From the NCBI GenBank assembly GCA_013214275.1, contig JABSPP010000070.1:1-7919 (forward strand): a stretch of DNA of 7,919 nt, in the 5' to 3' direction. Positions 4,647 to 7,919 of this stretch are shown in pieces. A program made the position numbers and the translations under genes. Each line of letters starts with the position of its first letter. The stretch's first letter is position 1. Source of the stretch: Flavobacteriaceae bacterium (lineage in GTDB: Bacteria; Bacteroidota; Bacteroidia; Flavobacteriales; Flavobacteriaceae). The notes under the pieces are model-generated. The model was not told where the DNA came from. It made no database searches and was given only the letters and a program-made list of their open reading frames with translations.

Positions 4647-6526
4647 TTTAAATATAATTTACTATCTGTTCTTAATCCGATCAGGTCTTTTCGTAAAAGA
4701 TGCCTCAAATGTATCAAAATTGTATCCTCATTAGCATCTAACCGATTCAGAATTTCTTCTTTGGTCATTTCTCTTTGCTGCTGAAATAATGTTATGAGTT
4801 GCGAAGTAAGATCTTTTTTTTCATGATTTCTAAGGCAGACATCACATATCCCGCAAACTTTTTTGCGGGATTCTCCAAAATAGGAGTGCATCTGCATGCT
4901 TCTACATACTTGGTTATTTTTAACCAGTTGAATGAGCTTTTTAGCTTTTAACTTTTGAAATTCGAGGTATCTCTCCATACTTTTAGAGAACCTGTTAATG
5001 GTTTTATCATCCTCACGAGGAACCAGAAAAAACAGATCGCGATGAGAACTCACCTTGTTGTATTCTAAGATTTGTTGATCGTGTAGTTTGACTAAAATAT
5101 TCTTGACAATCTCTGAAGTTGTATTTAACTTTTTAGCCAGGGTAAACTCACTAATTTTGACATGCTGATAGAAAATATTGCCATAGTTTCTCAAGATCAA
5201 TTCTAGCAATTGCATGGTGAATGTATGTGAGCTCTTGAAATGGATTAGATCGTTGCTAGAGACTAGAATTTGAATTGTTGACCTGCTATCAAATTGTTGA
5301 TTGATATCTATAATACCGTGATTTTTGAGAAGGTTGAGTATGGTAGCTGTTTTTCTGTATTTCAATTGATATCGTTCACAAAACTCTTGTAGATTAAAGT
5401 TAAAAGCAGTGTCTAATTGCTCTCCCATAGCAATTTGAAAATGGGTATAAAGCCTCTTGTGAACCTGTTTAATTTCAGCAATGCTAGGGGTATTCTCTAT
5501 GGTATTTCTCTTGAAAGTATCGATATCATTTTCATTTTGAAGGACAACTGAAAAAGCCTTTTTTTCATCCCTCCCTGCACGTCCTGCTTCTTGGACATAA
5601 TTTTCTATGCTATAAGGTAAATCCATATGAACAACCACCCTTACATTGGGTTTGTCAATCCCCATTCCAAAGGCATTGGTTGCAACAATAATGGGTCTTT
5701 TTTCAGACATCCAATCATCAAATGAATGTTGTTTCTCCTGTGCAGACATTCCTCCGTGATAAGCAACTGCTTTAAAACCTTTTGAGTTGATATAGCTGGA
5801 TAGCTCCTCTGTTTTTTTTCGAGTGCCAACGTATATGATGATTGATGATTGGTTTTTAGAGAGAATATTCAACAATTTTTGAGTTTTATTTTCCAGTGTG
5901 TAAATTTGATATGCTAAATTTTCTCTAGAGAACGACTTTTTAAATATTTGTATATCCTTCATTAAAAGGTTGGTCATAATATCTGTAATCACCTTTTTGG
6001 TAGCGGTCGCTGTCAATGCGATGATATTTGTATCTGGAAAATATGCTCTGATCTTTTGAATCTTGCGATAAGAGGGACGAAAATCGTGTCCCCATTCAGA
6101 AATACAATGAGCTTCATCAACAGCAATACAGCCTAGGCGGAGTTCTCTGATCTTTTGAATGATTAAAGGTGATTGTAACCTCTCTGGTGATAGGTATAAA
6201 AATTTGGTATTTCCAAACTTTAACTGGTCGAAGAGGGCTACTATATCGTTTGTGCTTAATGTACTTTCAAATGCGATTGCATTGATTCCTCTTTTCTTTA
6301 AACCTGCCACTTGATCTCTCATCAGGGATAAAAGAGGAGAGATCACCAAACAAATTCCATCAAGAAGCAGCCCCGGGATTTGGTAGCATAAAGATTTCCC
6401 ACCACCTGTTGGGAGTAGTGCAAGGGTGTCTTTTCCTTGCATCACAGCTCTGATAATGGCTTCCTGGGGCGAACGAAAAGAGTCGTGTCCCCAATAATGC
6501 GTTAACACATCTTTTGGTTCTTTCAT
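4643..6526 (-). CDS. recQ: RecQ-family ATP-dependent DNA helicase, late zinc-motif architecture
   Basis: This 627-residue superfamily 2 3'-5' DNA helicase acts in recombination and repair. Seen in order: motif 0 FRSPQEAII (17-25), Walker A TGGGKS (40-45, Lys44), VISPLLSLMRDQV (61-73), DEAH (137-140) with the aromatic-rich loop CISEWGHDFRPSY (141-153), ALTATAT (170-176), YVGTRKKTEEL (232-242), ATNAFGMGIDKPNV (282-295) and QEAGRAGRD (312-320) with the arginine finger. The zinc cysteines are Cys541, 558, 561 and 564, about 220 residues past the last helicase motif instead of about 55 as in E. coli RecQ. The intervening part looks like winged-helix repeats, and the last 50 residues look like another; no HRDC is recognised. 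This resembles a Bacteroidota RecQ paralogue group (recall). It overlaps fmt and the upstream ATPase gene by ATGA. Confidence 0.93.
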   Translation of the reverse strand: MKEPKDVLTHYWGHDSFRSPQEAIIRAVMQGKDTLALLPTGGGKSLCYQIPGLLLDGICLVISPLLSLMRDQVAGLKKRGINAIAFESTLSTNDIVALFDQLKFGNTKFLYLSPERLQSPLIIQKIRELRLGCIAVDEAHCISEWGHDFRPSYRKIQKIRAYFPDTNIIALTATATKKVITDIMTNLLMKDIQIFKKSFSRENLAYQIYTLENKTQKLLNILSKNQSSIIIYVGTRKKTEELSSYINSKGFKAVAYHGGMSAQEKQHSFDDWMSEKRPIIVATNAFGMGIDKPNVRVVVHMDLPYSIENYVQEAGRAGRDEKKAFSVVLQNENDIDTFKRNTIENTPSIAEIKQVHKRLYTHFQIAMGEQLDTAFNFNLQEFCERYQLKYRKTATILNLLKNHGIIDINQQFDSRSTIQILVSSNDLIHFKSSHTFTMQLLELILRNYGNIFYQHVKISEFTLAKKLNTTSEIVKNILVKLHDQQILEYNKVSSHRDLFFLVPREDDKTINRFSKSMERYLEFQKLKAKKLIQLVKNNQVCRSMQMHSYFGESRKKVCGICDVCLRNHEKKDLTSQLITLFQQQREMTKEEILNRLDANEDTILIHLRHLLRKDLIGLRTDSKLYLK

Positions 6527-7065
6527 GTGTATGTTTTCAGCCAGTTGATCATAAAGTTACATCGTTCCTTTACGGTTCCAAACGGAACTTCTATCACGGA
6601 ATAACCCTGATCCTGATAGGCGTGTTGTAAATATCGGTCAATTGCTTTAGATTCCTCAAAGTTTTCATAACGCTCGTTATCGGAAATATAAATTACGCTC
6701 CAAGGTTTGAATAAAAAAATGACATCATATCTATAATTTCTGCTTTTTTCTTTAAAAATACGAGGATATGATGCTTTACTGTAATCCAAATAAGCATAAA
6801 CATCTGGTATTCCTCTATCGAAAAAAACCCAGTGGGCATTGTTCTGTTGTGCTTGTTTAAATTGATGCTCTCTCCCTTCGAATAGCAAGTTGCTAAACAG
6901 CAAAGGATCAGAAAGAAATAATTGCTGAATCCCTTTTTTTTGTGCCTTTTTAGTGACTTCTCTAGATATCTCTGGCATGCAACTGAACCCTCGAGCTTTA
7001 AGCTCATCTAAAATGCTTGACTTTCCTGTTCCAGGTCCTCCTGTAAGGACAATTTTTTTCTGCAT
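6523..7065 (-). CDS. P-loop ATPase/kinase, AAA_28 type
   Basis: This 180-residue protein is a P-loop NTPase. It starts with MQKKIVLTGGPGTGKSS, giving a Walker A at 9-16 with Lys15, followed by a DRG motif at 83-85 in VFFDRGIPDVYAYL and a later arginine-containing segment ERYENFEESKAIDRYL (131-146) that may be a lid. The layout is like nucleotide or small-molecule kinases of the AAA_28 group; its substrate is unknown. No membrane segment or signal is seen. Its stop codon overlaps the ATG of the helicase as ATGA (6523-6526), so the pair is probably co-translated. It is first in the operon ATPase-helicase-fmt. The ATG has no SD and only 5 nt separate it from a TATTTTTG box, so a leaderless message is possible. 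Confidence 0.85.
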   Translation of the reverse strand: MQKKIVLTGGPGTGKSSILDELKARGFSCMPEISREVTKKAQKKGIQQLFLSDPLLFSNLLFEGREHQFKQAQQNNAHWVFFDRGIPDVYAYLDYSKASYPRIFKEKSRNYRYDVIFLFKPWSVIYISDNERYENFEESKAIDRYLQHAYQDQGYSVIEVPFGTVKERCNFMINWLKTYT

Positions 7066-7070
7066 AAAAA

Positions 7071-7078
7071 CAAAAATA
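7071..7078 (-). promoter_or_regulatory. -7-like box directly before the ATPase start codon
   Basis: Minus-strand TATTTTTG (7071-7078) fits TAnnTTTG, but only TTTTT separates it from the ATG at 7063-7065 and no TTG is present 19 nt upstream (ACG instead). If used, the operon message would be nearly leaderless. Otherwise it is chance in an A/T-rich spacer. Confidence 0.3.
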
Positions 7079-7110
7079 TACTATTAATTTATTATACCGT
7101 TAGAATGATG

Positions 7111-7118
7111 TAGTTTTG
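7111..7118 (+). promoter_or_regulatory. -7 box upstream of the DUF493 gene
   Basis: TAGTTTTG at 7111-7118 matches TAnnTTTG and lies 39 nt before the ATG at 7158. The -33 position reads TTA (7089-7091) at a 19-nt spacer, a near match. It is divergent from the promoter region of the ATPase-helicase-fmt operon. Confidence 0.45.
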
Positions 7119-7157
7119 TGCGTGTTTTAAAACAATCAATTTGTTTAGATCCTATTG

Positions 7158-7439
7158 ATGAAAGCAGGCAAAGAATTTTACGATAAACTAAAGAAGCAAT
7201 TGGAAGAAACAACCGTTTTTCCATCGGATTACCTTTATAAATTTATTGTTGCCTCTGACGATAACAATGTTGCTAAAGTTCAGAAAATTTTTGATAATAA
7301 AGGAGCTGTGATCAAGACGAGGAAGTCAAAAAATGGAACATATAACAGCATCTCAATCATGATAAAGGTATCCAGTTCTGAAGAAGTTATAAACCATTAT
7401 AAGGAAGCAGAAAAGATTGAAGGAATTATATCTTTGTAA
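7158..7439 (+). CDS. DUF493 (YbeD-like) family protein
   Basis: This 93-residue protein is of the size of the DUF493/YbeD family, small alpha-beta proteins with an ACT-like regulatory fold. Seen are the lead helix AGKEFYDKLKKQLEETTVFP, the conserved strand DYLYKFIVASDDNNVAKVQKIF, then a charged turn KTRKSKNGTYNSISIMIKV and the last helix SSEEVINHYKEAEKIEGIISL. The role is unknown; partner regulation of enzymes is a family-level guess only. The ATG at 7158 is chosen over an in-frame TTG one codon earlier (7155). No SD is present. It is transcribed away from the ATPase gene and towards the PPIase gene. Confidence 0.88.
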   Translation: MKAGKEFYDKLKKQLEETTVFPSDYLYKFIVASDDNNVAKVQKIFDNKGAVIKTRKSKNGTYNSISIMIKVSSSEEVINHYKEAEKIEGIISL

Positions 7440-7450
7440 TCGTTGATTAC
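7436..7450 (+). terminator. Small inverted repeat at the end of the DUF493 gene, weak terminator candidate
   Basis: GTAATC (7436-7441) and GATTAC (7445-7450) form a perfect 6-bp stem with a GTT loop spanning the stop codon, followed by only TTT. The loop is tight and the U tract short, so termination is uncertain. Confidence 0.25.
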
Positions 7451-7468
7451 TTTAACAAGCCAAGATAA

Positions 7469-7500
7469 TTGTATATGTAGAAGTGATCTAAATATGTTTG
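7469..7500 (+). promoter_or_regulatory. Bacteroidota-type promoter for the PPIase gene
   Basis: TTG (7469-7471), a 21-nt spacer, and TATGTTTG (7493-7500) fit TTG-N17-23-TAnnTTTG. The predicted start near 7506 leaves a leader of about 150 nt before the ATG at 7653, in which I see no convincing gene. Confidence 0.55.
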
Positions 7501-7652
7501 ATTTGAGAAATAACCGTTCTATATTTTCAAAGGAAGTTTTGATTGGATGTTAGTGCTTTATAATCCTCATAGAGAGATAAGTAAGGTAAAGACCAAGGCC
7601 TCTAGGAAAAGCAAATGATGAACTACCAAATAGCTAATATAAATTTAAATAC

Positions 7653-7919
7653 ATGAAGAGAATTATTGTATAAGTTGTCTCATTCATCACAGTGTTGCAG
7701 TTAAGTGCACAAAAAGACAATAAAGTAATTGCTAGCATTAATAAAGAGCAGATTACTGTAGGAGAATTTAAAAAGGTTTATGAGAAAAATCTGAGTGCGA
7801 TCGACAATGAAGAGGGAAGAGATGTTGCTAAAAACCTAGAACTTTATATCAATTATAAGTTAAAAGTCCAACAAGCGTATTCAATAAAACTAGATACCCT
7901 TCCATCCTACAAAAGGGAG
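7653..7919 (+). pseudogene. SurA/PpiC-type periplasmic peptidyl-prolyl isomerase, 5' part only, with in-frame stop in the signal peptide
   Basis: From the ATG at 7653 the frame reads MKRIIV, then TAA (7671-7673), then VVSFITVLQLSAQKDNKVI and onward without another stop to the window edge (82 codons). Apart from the stop this is a textbook signal peptide: basic n-region, hydrophobic core, and a cleavage site near LSA/Q. The following ASINKEQITVGEFKKVYEKN and NLELYINYKLKVQQAYSIKLDTLPSYK match the N-terminal region of Flavobacteriia periplasmic PPIase/OMP chaperones (recall), whose parvulin domains would lie beyond the window. A single TTA to TAA change would explain the stop. Alternatives are a sequencing error, or initiation at GTG 7692 or TTG 7695 giving a product without export signal. 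Family call about 0.8; inactivation is unproven because the rest is unseen. Confidence 0.7.

Noticed and set aside
6693..7007. 104-codon minus-strand frame inside the ATPase gene
   Set aside because: A different frame of the same strand as a convincing P-loop protein; low-complexity hydrophobic content and no motif.
1..7919. CRISPR array, insertion sequence, toxin-antitoxin or defence system
   Set aside because: No regularly spaced repeats, transposase motifs, terminal inverted repeats or paired small toxin-like genes were found in the window.

Overview
The window looks like a chromosomal stretch from a low-GC member of the Bacteroidota, most likely class Flavobacteriia. Two lines of evidence point there. 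First, several promoters fit the Bacteroidota housekeeping pattern TTG-N19-TAnnTTTG, perfectly so upstream of the tRNA-Met and HU genes, and most genes lack a Shine-Dalgarno sequence. Second, from recall, the gene set and order (START-like protein, class IV aminotransferase, YqgE/AlgH, HU, fmt, a RecQ-family helicase, a P-loop ATPase, DUF493, a periplasmic PPIase) is a familiar Flavobacteriia neighbourhood.

Left part (1-870). A small phage-type XRE regulator (210-509) has an SD-like site and repeats upstream that could be an operator. It faces a tRNA-Met(CAU) gene on the minus strand (591-664), which has its own promoter and a hairpin terminator shared between the two genes. The tRNA 3' end points at the regulator, so the regulator may be the edge or remnant of an integrated element.

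Middle left (871-2623, plus strand). A START-like domain protein is followed by an unusually long 526-bp gap and then a class IV PLP aminotransferase. The gap holds a structured element (1581-1670) that folds as a three-way junction and resembles a dispersed Flavobacteriia RNA, probably Flavo-1-like. A promoter -7 box sits just before the aminotransferase.

Centre to right (2611-7065, minus strand). Read from right to left, a P-loop ATPase, a RecQ-family helicase and fmt (methionyl-tRNA formyltransferase) are joined by ATGA stop/start overlaps. HU follows with its own promoter and a strong terminator, then yqgE with a TTG start. yqgE overlaps the aminotransferase tail to tail by 13 bp.

Right end (7158-7919, plus strand). 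A DUF493 protein is followed by the beginning of a SurA/PpiC-type periplasmic peptidyl-prolyl isomerase. That reading frame carries a TAA stop inside the signal peptide but stays open for at least 82 further codons. This is the most surprising observation in the window.

Most of the window is ordinary core-genome housekeeping. I found no CRISPR array, insertion sequence, defence system or toxin-antitoxin pair. The items worth a second look are the interrupted PPIase, the structured RNA in the long gap, and the regulator/tRNA boundary with its upstream repeats.
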